This document shows, piece by piece, positions 1 through 6,745 of a stretch of 7,432 bases of DNA. Made by a program: the position numbers and the translations under genes. Every line of letters starts with the position of its first letter. Position 1 is the first letter of the stretch. Source of the DNA: Limnohabitans sp. GTDB taxonomy: Bacteria > Pseudomonadota > Gammaproteobacteria > Burkholderiales > Burkholderiaceae_C. The DNA is taken from the NCBI GenBank assembly GCA_009693225.1, contig SHXP01000112.1:1-7432 (forward strand), read 5' to 3'. Under the pieces are notes generated by a model. That model made no database searches. It was not told where the DNA came from and worked only from the letters and a program-made list of their open reading frames with translations.

Positions 1-152
1 GCGGCGGCTTTGGTCACAGGTTTGGCAGGGGTTTTGGCCGCAGGTTTGGCAGCCGTTTTTGCAACAGGTTTGGCTGAGGCTTTCACAACAGGCTTGCTCA
101 CAGCTTTGCTGGCAGATTTAGCGACGGGCTTGGCGGGTTTTTTGGCAGTCAT
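1..152 (-). CDS. rpoD: Probable primary sigma factor RpoD, N-terminal 50 codons (partial, runs off left edge)
   Basis: Only the extreme N-terminus is present. The reading starts at ATG 152-150 and stays open to the window edge. It is composed almost wholly of Lys, Ala, Pro, Val, Thr and Ser, with loosely repeated AKPVAK / SKPVVK / AKPAAK-type units. A GAGG ribosome binding site (159-162) lies 6 nt before the ATG, which supports this start. Burkholderiales sigma-70 factors carry such a basic, low-complexity extension ahead of region 1.1, and rpoD normally follows dnaG in proteobacteria, so rpoD is the best reading. None of the conserved sigma regions is inside the window, so the identification rests on context and composition. 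A histone-H1-like or other Lys/Ala-rich protein is the alternative. Confidence 0.7.
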   Translation of the reverse strand, partial: MTAKKPAKPVAKSASKAVSKPVVKASAKPVAKTAAKPAAKTPAKPVTKAA

Positions 153-341
153 GTCAATCCTCAGGCAACAAAAACGGTTACACGCACACTCAAAGCGCGT
201 GAAGGGTGATCAACGAGGGCAAACAAGCTGTAGGGGCGAACATTTGGGATGCAGTCCTTGCGGTGAGTGGCGGGTCGTGAGCTGTGTGTCACGGTTGGCC
301 GGGCCCGGAGGTGTTGCTGTCGCACTTGTCAGTGGCTGTGA
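153..341 (-). other. dnaG-rpoD intergenic gap
   Basis: This 189-nt gap between the dnaG stop and the rpoD start holds no convincing gene, tRNA or intrinsic terminator. It contains a perfect 10-bp GC palindrome, CCGGGCCCGG (299-308), and the rpoD ribosome binding site at 159-162. No -35/-10 pair stood out in it. In other proteobacteria rpoD often has its own promoters near or inside dnaG, so one may be present without being recognisable by eye. Confidence 0.5.
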
Positions 342-2174
342 TTATACCAGAGGTGATTTTTTCAGCATCGCCAGTCGGCCGTTCAACACCTTGATCTGGG
401 CGTAAGCCGCCGGGTCGCCGGCCATGCGCCGGGTCAGTTCGTCGATTTGCGTGGACACATGCGCTTTTTCTAGCTCCAGCATGATGCTTTGCAATTCGCC
501 GGCATCGTTGTCCATGTCGACCGGTGCGCTGGCGAGCAATTGCATCAGGGCATCCTCGTCTTCGTGGCCGCGCAAGCCTTCGCGCAATGCTGCCAGCAGT
601 TGCACGCCGTGTTCCTGCCATTGTCGGTCCAGCCAGCTGAACAGACGCCCGTGCGGCGGCGGCAAGTCCATCAGCATGAGTTGCTGCGGCAGGGCGAGGG
701 TTGACCATTGCGCCATGTCGGTGAACAGGATGTGCAAGGCCCGGTCCTGGCGGGCCGGTGCTTTGCGGCGCATGCTCAGCGGTCGTGCTGTTTTGCGGGC
801 GGCGCCGGTCTCCAGGGACTTGCCGGCGCCGGGCCCGGCAGCTGCGAAGCGCGGGGTTTTAGCACTGCTGTCGCTCAGCCACAGTCTTTGCAATTCTCGG
901 CTGCCTATGCCGACCAGTTCGGCGAGTTCGCCCAGCAACTGTGTTTTCAGCACACCGTCGGGCAATGCCAGCCACAGCGGCCTGGCCCGTGAAGCCAGCA
1001 TGGCGCGGCCTTCGGCGGTGTCGATGTCGCAGCCCTCGCGGGACACATCGATCAGAAAACGGCTCAGCGGTGTGGCATCTGAGACCAGCCGCGCAAAAGC
1101 TTCGCGGCCGTGGGCGCGGATGTAGCTGTCGGGGTCGTGCTCCGGCGGTAAAAACAGGAACTTCACATTGCGCACATCGCTGGCATAGGGCAGGGCGCCG
1201 TCCAGCGCCTTGCGGGCGGCGCGCCGTCCCGCCGCGTCGCCGTCAAAGCTGAACACCACCGCATCGGTGAAGCGAAACAGTTTTTGCACATGGACATTGG
1301 TGCAAGCCGTGCCCAGCGTTGCCACCGCATTGGCAAAGCCTGATTGGGCCAGCGCCACCACGTCCATATAGCCTTCGGTGACCAGCACATAACCGGCTTC
1401 GCGCAAGGCGGTGCGAGCCTCAAACAAGCCGTAGAGTTCACGGCCTTTGCTGAACACCGGGGTTTCGGGCGAGTTCAGGTATTTGGGTGTGCCGTCGCCC
1501 AGCACCCGGCCGCCTAAGCCTATGCATTCACCTTTGACATTGCGGATGGGAAACATGATGCGGTCGCGGAACCGGTCGTAACGTTTTTCCTCGCCGCCGT
1601 CTTGTGTGTTGCTGATCAGCAGTCCGGACTCGACCAGCAGCGGGTCCTGATAATCGGCAAACACGCTGGCCAGGCTGCGCCAGCCTTCGGGGGCGTAGCC
1701 CAGACCGAAAGCCTTGGCGATGTCACCGGACAGACCGCGACCCTTGAGGTAATCGATGGCGCGGGGACTTTTTTTCAGGTGTTTGCGGTAAGCCTCGGCG
1801 GCTTTTTCCAGCACGTCATTCAGGGTGGCCTGGCGCTGGCGCTGCTGCGCGGCGCGCTGGCGCTCTTGCGGATCGACCTCGTCCTCGGGCACTTGCATGC
1901 CGTAGGACTGCGCCAGGTCTTTCACTGCTTCGACGAAATTCATGCCGCTGTGTTCCATCAGAAAACCGATGGCGTTACCGTTTTTGCCGCAGCCGAAGCA
2001 ATGGAAAAACTGCTTGACCGGGCTGACGGAAAACGACGGCGATTTCTCGCCGTGGAACGGGCAAAGGCCCATGTAATTCGCCCCGCCTTTCTTCAGTTGC
2101 ACATAGCGGCCGACCACTTCTACGACATCGGCACGCGCTATGAGCTCCTGGATGAAAGACTGGGGAATCGCCAT
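342..2174 (-). CDS. dnaG: DNA primase DnaG
   Basis: A 610-residue bacterial primase, which lays down the RNA primers for Okazaki fragments and leading-strand starts in partnership with the DnaB helicase. The N-terminal CHC2 zinc-binding domain shows C38, H41, C59 and C62 in the expected spacing (CPFH...HCFGC). The RNA polymerase core follows, with the conserved RFRDRIMFPI stretch at about 201-210. The Toprim domain has EGYMD at 267-271 and FDGD at 310-313, whose acidic residues bind the catalytic metals. Residues about 435-475 are a basic, Ala/Pro-rich linker, and the rest is the variable helicase-binding C-terminal domain. Length is slightly above the E. coli protein (581). The start lies only 5 nt after the ggt stop codon, with no strong Shine-Dalgarno of its own, so translational coupling is likely. 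All key residues are present and the gene looks intact. Confidence 0.98.
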   Translation of the reverse strand: MAIPQSFIQELIARADVVEVVGRYVQLKKGGANYMGLCPFHGEKSPSFSVSPVKQFFHCFGCGKNGNAIGFLMEHSGMNFVEAVKDLAQSYGMQVPEDEVDPQERQRAAQQRQRQATLNDVLEKAAEAYRKHLKKSPRAIDYLKGRGLSGDIAKAFGLGYAPEGWRSLASVFADYQDPLLVESGLLISNTQDGGEEKRYDRFRDRIMFPIRNVKGECIGLGGRVLGDGTPKYLNSPETPVFSKGRELYGLFEARTALREAGYVLVTEGYMDVVALAQSGFANAVATLGTACTNVHVQKLFRFTDAVVFSFDGDAAGRRAARKALDGALPYASDVRNVKFLFLPPEHDPDSYIRAHGREAFARLVSDATPLSRFLIDVSREGCDIDTAEGRAMLASRARPLWLALPDGVLKTQLLGELAELVGIGSRELQRLWLSDSSAKTPRFAAAGPGAGKSLETGAARKTARPLSMRRKAPARQDRALHILFTDMAQWSTLALPQQLMLMDLPPPHGRLFSWLDRQWQEHGVQLLAALREGLRGHEDEDALMQLLASAPVDMDNDAGELQSIMLELEKAHVSTQIDELTRRMAGDPAAYAQIKVLNGRLAMLKKSPLV

Positions 2175-2179
2175 GGCTG

Positions 2180-3997
2180 TCAGTCGCCGCTGACCGATCC
2201 CTCACGGCGAGTATCGGCAGCACCCAGCCAGCCGTTACCCTGGCGCTGAATGGCTTGCAGACCGCTTGGCATTTCTGTTTGCTGCACTTCGTGGCCGCGG
2301 GCTTTGAGGCCGTTGACAGTGGCTGCGAGGTAACGGCCGCTTTCCAGCAGCAAAGGACCGTTGGTGGCAGCCACACCGGAGTGCGGCAGCTTGATCGCAG
2401 ATTGCGCTTCCAGACCGTTGTTCAGCATTGCCCACAGGGTATGGCCGGTGTAGTGAATGATCATGGGGCCGCCGGGGCTGCCCAGGCTGGCCATCAGCGG
2501 GCCGCGTTGACCGCCGGCGTCGCTGGCGTACACCAGGATCGGGTTCATGGAAGAACGCGGGCGTTTGCCGGCTTGCAGGCGGTTGGCCACCGGTACGCCG
2601 TTGGCATCACGCGGCACAAAGCTGAAATCGGTCAGCTGGTTGTTGAGCAAAAAGCCGCCGCGCGGGCCAGGGCTGACCATCACACGCGCACCGAACCCGC
2701 TTTCGATGGAAGTGGTCATGGACAAGGCATTGCCCAGGCCGTCAACGATGCTGATGTGGCTGGTGCCGTATTCAGGCTGGTCAGCCATGGGTGCATAACT
2801 CACAGCCGCGTTACTGGGATTGCCGGCCGGTGCATCAGCCATGCGACGTGCAGACATCAATCCAGCACGTTGTTGCAGGTAAGCCGGTTGCAGCAGGCTG
2901 CCCCACTCTTTGCCGGGCGCCGTCACAAAGGCCGGGTCGGCGACAAACTGGGCACGGTCGGCAAATGCCAGGCGGGCCGCTTCGTTGTAGTTGTGCAGCC
3001 AGTCAACGCTTTGCATGTCGTCTACGGGGCGCGCCTGAGCCGACAGCATGCCGAAGATCTGGCCCATGGCGATCAGGCCGGAAGAGGGCGAACCCGCACC
3101 GCAGATCAGCACATTTTTGTTGGCTGATTGTGCGGTGTTGTGCGTGAAGCACATGGCTTCGCGCACTTCAGGGCGGTATTTGTACATGTCTGTCATGGTC
3201 AGCAGGCCGGGGTTATTGGCGTACTGCTGTACCCGGTTGACGATGGTTTGCGCCAGCGCACCGGTGTAGAAGGCATCCGTACCTTCCTTGGCGATCAATT
3301 TGTACACCTTGGCCAGACCGGGGTTGGTCAGGCGATGGCCGACGGGAAGCGGAGTGCCATTAGGTTTGAAAAAGTAGGCCACGGTTTGCGGGTCTTTGAG
3401 CAGACTCGGTTCGCTTTTGAGCAGCGCGTGCAGTCGCGGGCTGATGGGGAAGCCGGTTTCAGCGATTTGAATTGCCGGTTTGAACAGGGCAGCCCAAGGC
3501 AGTTTGCCATGCTTCTTGTGCGCCAGCGCCAGCATGCGCAACAGACCGGGCACGCCGACAGCGCGACCGCCGGTCACGACCTCATTGAAAGTCTGCGGCT
3601 TGTCGTTGAGCATGAACATATCAGAGGGTGCCAGCAGCGGCGCGGTTTCGCGGCCGTCGTAGACCTGCAGTTGTTTACCGTCGTCATGAACCAGAAAAGC
3701 ACCGCCGCCGATGCCGCTGGACTGCGGTTCGACCAGTGTCAACACCAACTGCACGGCAATGGCTGCATCAACCGCAGAACCGCCCGCTTTGAGAATGCTC
3801 AGACCGGCTTTGCTGGCCATCGCATTCGCCGAGGCCACGCCCCGGTGCTGGAATTGCAGGCTGGTCGGGCTGGTGTCGGCTTTGGCCGGGGCCTGGGGGA
3901 CTTTGTCTTTGGCCAGCGCCAGCGAAGTGCCGAGCAGCAACAGGCAGGCGGTACGCACGCTCCAGCGTGCAGCGAATGGAAGAAGTTGGTTTGTCAT
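2180..3997 (-). CDS. ggt: Gamma-glutamyltransferase, periplasmic
   Basis: A 605-residue Ntn-hydrolase that cleaves or transfers the gamma-glutamyl group of glutathione and related compounds. Residues 1-29 form a signal peptide: basic n-region with R11 and R15, hydrophobic core LLLLG, and an ALA site before K30, so the enzyme should act in the periplasm. Family motifs are in order: DGRETAP at 114-120, whose Arg binds the substrate carboxylate; the self-cleavage site G411/T412, which gives an N-terminal Thr nucleophile on a small subunit of about 194 residues; NNQLTDF at 452-458; KRPRSSMNP at 478-486; and the GSPGG oxyanion loop at 506-510. E432 sits where E. coli GGT has Asn411, and the segment after NNQLTDF is shorter than in E. 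coli. Both features recall Bacillus-type GGTs. It lies 21 nt after the dehydrogenase gene and 5 nt before dnaG. The ribosome binding site is weak, but the signal peptide fixes the start. Confidence 0.96.
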   Translation of the reverse strand: MTNQLLPFAARWSVRTACLLLLGTSLALAKDKVPQAPAKADTSPTSLQFQHRGVASANAMASKAGLSILKAGGSAVDAAIAVQLVLTLVEPQSSGIGGGAFLVHDDGKQLQVYDGRETAPLLAPSDMFMLNDKPQTFNEVVTGGRAVGVPGLLRMLALAHKKHGKLPWAALFKPAIQIAETGFPISPRLHALLKSEPSLLKDPQTVAYFFKPNGTPLPVGHRLTNPGLAKVYKLIAKEGTDAFYTGALAQTIVNRVQQYANNPGLLTMTDMYKYRPEVREAMCFTHNTAQSANKNVLICGAGSPSSGLIAMGQIFGMLSAQARPVDDMQSVDWLHNYNEAARLAFADRAQFVADPAFVTAPGKEWGSLLQPAYLQQRAGLMSARRMADAPAGNPSNAAVSYAPMADQPEYGTSHISIVDGLGNALSMTTSIESGFGARVMVSPGPRGGFLLNNQLTDFSFVPRDANGVPVANRLQAGKRPRSSMNPILVYASDAGGQRGPLMASLGSPGGPMIIHYTGHTLWAMLNNGLEAQSAIKLPHSGVAATNGPLLLESGRYLAATVNGLKARGHEVQQTEMPSGLQAIQRQGNGWLGAADTRREGSVSGD

Positions 3998-4018
3998 GGT
4001 GTGAGTGTTTCTTGGGGT

Positions 4019-4777
4019 TTATTTCGGGGGCAGGCGGATGGCACCGTCAAGGCGGATGACTTCGCCGTTGAGCATGTCGTTATCCAGGATATGCATGGCC
4101 AGTTTGGCGTAATCATGCGGCGTACCCAGGCGTGACGGGAAGGGCACACCGGCTGCCAATGCTTCCTGTACTTCCTTGGGCATGGAGTACATCATCGGCG
4201 TGCCGAAGATGCCGGGGGCAATCGTCATGTTGCGGATGCCGAGTTTGGACAGATCGCGCGCAATCGGCAGCGTCATGCCGACGATACCGCCTTTGGAGGC
4301 CGAGTAAGCCGCCTGGCCGATCTGGCCGTCATAGGCGGCAACGGAGGCCGTGGAGATCAGTACACCGCGTTCGCCCGTGTCTTCAGGGGTGTTGGTGCTC
4401 ATGGCCTGGGCGGCCAGACGGATCATGTTGAAGCTGCCGATCAGGTTGATATTGATGGTGCGCTGAAAGCCTGCCAGCACGTGCGGGCCGGATTTACCGA
4501 CGGTGCGCTCTGCGGTGGCGATGCCCGCGCAGTTGATCAGACCAGACAGATTGCCCAGGCTTTGCGCCCTGGCAACGGCGGCAGCGGCCTGTTCCTCGTT
4601 GGAGACGTCGCAATGTACAAACACGCCGCCGAGCTCGGCGGCGATGGCCTGGCCTTTTTCATCCTGTATATCGGCTATCACCACCTGGCCGCCGTGCTGC
4701 GCCAGCAGTCGCGCCGTGCCTTCGCCCAGACCGGAAGCGCCGCCAGTGACGATGAATACGTTGTTTTTAATTTGCAT
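4019..4777 (-). CDS. HSD10-like short-chain dehydrogenase (3-hydroxyacyl-CoA dehydrogenase type II)
   Basis: A 252-residue classical SDR. The Rossmann motif TGGASGLG is at residues 11-18 and D36 ends the second beta strand, which favours NAD(H). CDV places D57 near adenine, and N82-C83-A84-G85 replaces the usual NNAG. The catalytic set is N111, S145, Y158 and K162 (YSASK). The stretches around S145 to P188 and the C-terminal NGEVIRLDGAIR closely match my recall of human HSD10/HADH2 and bacterial homologues. These oxidise short-chain and branched 3-hydroxyacyl-CoA, including the isoleucine-degradation intermediate. The protein is expected to be a cytoplasmic tetramer. I chose ATG 4777-4775 because AAAGG lies just upstream and the Rossmann fold starts at once; an ATG 10 codons upstream (4807) adds an unconserved tail. 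It is the first gene of the SDR-ggt-dnaG-rpoD block. Confidence 0.93.
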   Translation of the reverse strand: MQIKNNVFIVTGGASGLGEGTARLLAQHGGQVVIADIQDEKGQAIAAELGGVFVHCDVSNEEQAAAAVARAQSLGNLSGLINCAGIATAERTVGKSGPHVLAGFQRTININLIGSFNMIRLAAQAMSTNTPEDTGERGVLISTASVAAYDGQIGQAAYSASKGGIVGMTLPIARDLSKLGIRNMTIAPGIFGTPMMYSMPKEVQEALAAGVPFPSRLGTPHDYAKLAMHILDNDMLNGEVIRLDGAIRLPPK

Positions 4778-4886
4778 AAGAGCCTTTGATTGAACATCCG
4801 GCTGCACCCGCAGTCGCTAACTCGAAGATTATGGCAGTGACGGCCTGCCACAATCCGGCTATTCCTGACTAAGTTGCTAAATCCAT
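4778..4886. promoter_or_regulatory. Divergent promoter region with TGGCAG-N7-CTGCCA inverted repeat
   Basis: This 109-nt region separates two divergent genes and must hold the start signals of at least one of them. It contains a perfect 6-bp inverted repeat, TGGCAG (4832-4837) and CTGCCA (4845-4850), with a 7-nt spacer, which looks like a site for a dimeric regulator. A CATAAT box reading toward the dehydrogenase gene (4833-4828) touches the left arm, but no acceptable -35 sits at 16-18 nt from it. No clear promoter was found toward the patatin gene. The operator reading is inference from symmetry and position. Confidence 0.3.
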
Positions 4887-5804
4887 ATGAAACTGCTAGA
4901 GAGAGTCCTGCTGGCCGGTCTGCTTGTGCTGCTGGCTGCTTGTGCGACGGTGCCGCTGCCCGCCAAAAACGTGCCGCCTGTCACCGAGAGCACACCGCCG
5001 GTGGTTCAAACCACACCGCCGCCGCCTAAAAAAATACCTAAGCTGGGTCTAGCGCTGGGCGGCGGGGCCGCGCGCGGCTTTGCGCATATCGGCGTCTTGC
5101 AGGTGCTGGAGGAAGAAGGCATCAAACCCGCGCTGGTGGTCGGCACTTCAGCCGGCAGCGTGGTGGCTTCTTTTTACGCCAGCGGCAAGACCGGGCAACA
5201 GCTGCAATGGCTGGCCGACACCATGGACGAAACCCAGTTCACCGACTGGGCCAACCCGTTCACCGGACGCGGCATGCTGCGCGGCGAGGCCCTGGGCAAA
5301 TACATCAACAGCCAGTTGAACGGCATGAAGATAGAGGATATGAAAATGCCGCTGGGCATAGTCGCCACCGATTTGCGCACCGGCGACGGCATTTTGTTCA
5401 GGCGCGGTGATGTCGCCACGGCAGTGCGCGCTTCCAGCGCCGTGCCCTCGGTGTTCGAGCCGGTGCAAATCGCCGGCAAAGACTATGTGGACGGCGGCCT
5501 GGTGTCGCCGGTACCTGTGCGTTACGCCAGACAAATGGGCGCCGACCTGGTGCTGGCGATTGATATTTCAAGCCGGCCCGAGGACGGCAAAACCGGCGAC
5601 GTGCTCAAAGTACTGCTGCAGACTTTTAGCATCATGGGCAAAAGCATCAGCCAGCTCGAATTGGCGCAAGCCGATGTGGTGGTGCGACCGGCCTTGCCCG
5701 ACATCGGCAGCACCGAGTTTTCGGCGCGCAAGAAAAGCATAGAGGCCGGGCGTGCGGCAATGAAGCAGGCCTTGCCGCAGTTGCGGGCCTTGCTGGCGCA
5801 ATAA
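4887..5804 (+). CDS. Patatin-like phospholipase, RssA-type, lipoprotein
   Basis: A 305-residue patatin-family serine hydrolase, expected to release fatty acids from phospholipids or other acyl esters. The N-terminus is a lipoprotein signal: M-K-L-L-E-R, a Leu-rich core and lipobox L16-A17-A18-C19. A20 at the +2 position, rather than Asp, favours the outer membrane. A Pro/Thr-rich linker (about 23-50) tethers the catalytic domain. That domain shows the glycine-rich oxyanion loop GGGAARG (58-64), the nucleophile elbow G86-T87-S88-A89-G90 and the second dyad residue D202 in DGG (202-204). The Ser/Asp dyad is therefore complete. No good Shine-Dalgarno precedes the ATG, yet the signal peptide requires this start. 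It is alone on this strand, divergent from the dehydrogenase operon and convergent with the phasin gene. The exact substrate cannot be read from sequence. Confidence 0.93.
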   Translation: MKLLERVLLAGLLVLLAACATVPLPAKNVPPVTESTPPVVQTTPPPPKKIPKLGLALGGGAARGFAHIGVLQVLEEEGIKPALVVGTSAGSVVASFYASGKTGQQLQWLADTMDETQFTDWANPFTGRGMLRGEALGKYINSQLNGMKIEDMKMPLGIVATDLRTGDGILFRRGDVATAVRASSAVPSVFEPVQIAGKDYVDGGLVSPVPVRYARQMGADLVLAIDISSRPEDGKTGDVLKVLLQTFSIMGKSISQLELAQADVVVRPALPDIGSTEFSARKKSIEAGRAAMKQALPQLRALLAQ

Positions 5805-5820
5805 AAGCCGGGCTTTCAAT
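5804..5820 (+). terminator. Weak candidate terminator after the patatin gene
   Basis: Directly at the stop codon, AAAGC (5804-5808) can pair with GCTTT (5812-5816) across a 3-nt loop, followed by CAAT and a few more T/A residues. The stem is short and the T-run poor, so this is at best a weak intrinsic terminator. Confidence 0.25.
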
Positions 5821-5858
5821 TTAAAGGCCTCTGTACTGGCAGAAGGCGTGCCCTGGAT

Positions 5859-5885
5859 AAAAAAAAGCCCGCCTTGTGAGCGGGC
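5859..5885 (-). terminator. Rho-independent terminator of the phasin gene
   Basis: Read on the minus strand, GCCCGC (5885-5880), a 7-nt loop and GCGGGC (5872-5867) form a 6-bp all-GC stem followed at once by eight T residues (5866-5859). It lies about 63 nt past the phasin stop and is a textbook intrinsic terminator for that gene. On the plus strand there is no T-run after the stem, so it should act mainly in the phasin direction. Confidence 0.88.
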
Positions 5886-5948
5886 CTTGTAAACGAATCC
5901 CTGAACCTGTGTTCCTGAGGATACGAGGAGACAATCTTTACATGCGGA

Positions 5949-6497
5949 TTAACGCTTGCGTGAAGCAGGCTTGGCACTGGCGGTGGCGACAGTCGATGTG
6001 GCCAGGGCTTGCAGGTTGGCTTCAGCGGCTTCGGTGGCTTGCTTGACGGCTTTTTGCACGCTTTCGATGGCGGTCTGGCTGGCGAACATGGCAGTCTTCA
6101 TCATGGTCACAGCGCTTTCAGAGCTGGCGGTCGCGTTTTTGGAGACAGAGTCAACCAGGCCGTACACGGATTTCTGTGCTTCGGTCGCTTTGGCTTCGAC
6201 AGCTTCGCCAAATTCCTTGCTGGTGCTGGAAGCGATTTCATAGACGTGACGGCTGAAAGCCACGGCTTTTTCGCTCAGGGGTTGCAGGTAAGCGGCTTGC
6301 AAAGCCATCAGTTCCTGCACGTCTTTGACGTTCATCACTGCCTGGGCTTGTGACTGTGTGTCAGAGATGGCGGCTTTGGCGGCGGCCATGTTCAGTTCAA
6401 CCATTTTTTCAACGCCTGCGAAGGCTTTTTCGGTCAGGCCGAACAGGGTTTCCATGTTGGCTTTCTGGGCGGCGATCATTTGTTCTGCGGTCATCAT
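5949..6497 (-). CDS. phaP: Phasin, PHA granule-associated protein
   Basis: A 182-residue phasin, the amphipathic coat protein of polyhydroxyalkanoate granules that controls their number and size. The N-terminus (MMTAEQMIAAQKANMETLFG, then LTEKAFAGVEKMVELN) matches the Ralstonia PhaP pattern AAQKAN.ETLFGL..KAF.GVEK.VELN. The middle ELMALQAAYLQPLSEKAVAF followed by SRHVYEIAS is also characteristic. The protein is nearly all predicted helix, rich in Ala and Glu, with no signal peptide, and ends in a basic tail (KPASRKR), as is usual. I chose ATG 6497-6495: AAGGA lies 7 nt upstream and the reading starts MMTAEQ. The second ATG (6494) is equally possible, while the upstream extension to 6563 falls in the leader. 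It is monocistronic, with its own promoter and terminator. Strong polymer-dependent regulation is expected for the family. Confidence 0.94.
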   Translation of the reverse strand: MMTAEQMIAAQKANMETLFGLTEKAFAGVEKMVELNMAAAKAAISDTQSQAQAVMNVKDVQELMALQAAYLQPLSEKAVAFSRHVYEIASSTSKEFGEAVEAKATEAQKSVYGLVDSVSKNATASSESAVTMMKTAMFASQTAIESVQKAVKQATEAAEANLQALATSTVATASAKPASRKR

Positions 6498-6549
6498 GGC
6501 AAGTTCCTTCAAGGTGGTTAAAAGATTCACTCGGGACTGCGTGCTTGTG

Positions 6550-6560
6550 TTGCACCGCAG
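6550..6560. promoter_or_regulatory. Candidate PhaR-like operator, downstream of the phasin -10
   Basis: TTGCACCGCAG contains the palindrome TGC-ACC-GCA (6551-6559) and falls at about +5 to +13 of the predicted phasin transcript. A bound repressor here would block initiation. PhaR proteins of PHA-producing bacteria are reported to bind TGC/GCA palindromes of this kind (CTGC-N3-4-GCAG in Paracoccus). That PhaR acts on this site is inference. Confidence 0.4.
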
Positions 6561-6570
6561 CATGGCTAGA

Positions 6571-6598
6571 AGTATAGGGTTTGTACTAGCTAATTCAA
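6571..6598 (-). promoter_or_regulatory. Sigma-70 promoter of the phasin gene
   Basis: On the minus strand a -35 box TTGAAT (6598-6593) and a -10 box TATACT (6576-6571) are separated by 16 nt. They match the consensus at 4 of 6 and 5 of 6 positions. Transcription would start near 6564, giving a leader of about 66 nt that ends in the AAGGA site before the phasin ATG. Confidence 0.7.
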
Positions 6599-6608
6599 GT
6601 GTTTTTTG

Positions 6609-6619
6609 TTGCGATGCAA
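6609..6619. promoter_or_regulatory. Candidate PhaR-like operator, upstream of the phasin -35
   Basis: TTGCGATGCAA is a symmetric TTGC-N3-GCAA element lying 10 nt upstream of the phasin -35 box. Its centre is 59 bp from that of the similar element at 6550-6560. The two share TTGC-N3-GCA on the plus strand. Confidence 0.4.
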
Positions 6620-6667
6620 TATATTAGAGTCGAACACCTAAAGAAAATACCCTGAAAATGAGTCTAC

Positions 6668-6702
6668 TAGCACCTTTTTATTGTCGATTCTGCATGGTGC
6701 TA
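6668..6702. repeat. Inverted repeat TAGCACC / GGTGCTA
   Basis: A perfect 7-bp inverted repeat, TAGCACC (6668-6674) and GGTGCTA (6696-6702), separated by 21 nt in the gap between the phasin promoter and the secretion relic. There is no T-run after either arm, so it is not an obvious terminator. Its role is unknown. Confidence 0.3.
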
Positions 6703-6745
6703 TCAGATCCGTCGGTAAATCCGGCTCGGTTTCAGGTTGTCCGGT

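Noticed and set aside
299..308. CCGGGCCCGG palindrome in the dnaG-rpoD gap as a terminator or operator
   Set aside because: It has no loop and no T-run, and a short GC palindrome is not surprising at this base composition. It is noted only as a sequence fact.
424..2249. Plus-strand open frames opposite dnaG (for example 424-1125 and 1602-2249)
   Set aside because: Shadow frames of dnaG. Their composition is biased (Ser/Cys/Arg-rich) and they have no motifs or ribosome binding sites.
2255..4135. Two long plus-strand open frames (2255-3127 and 3128-4135) opposite ggt and the dehydrogenase
   Set aside because: They are antisense to well-supported genes with complete catalytic motifs, show no recognisable domain, and are expected by chance in GC-rich coding DNA.
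4778..4807. Extended start of the HSD10-like dehydrogenase at 4807
   Set aside because: The extra 10 residues are unlike the family N-terminus, whereas the ATG at 4777 has an AAAGG site and leads directly into the Rossmann strand.
6498..6563. Extended start of the phasin at 6563
   Set aside because: The extension coincides with the predicted transcription start and leader. The ATG at 6497 has a good AAGGA site and matches the phasin family start.
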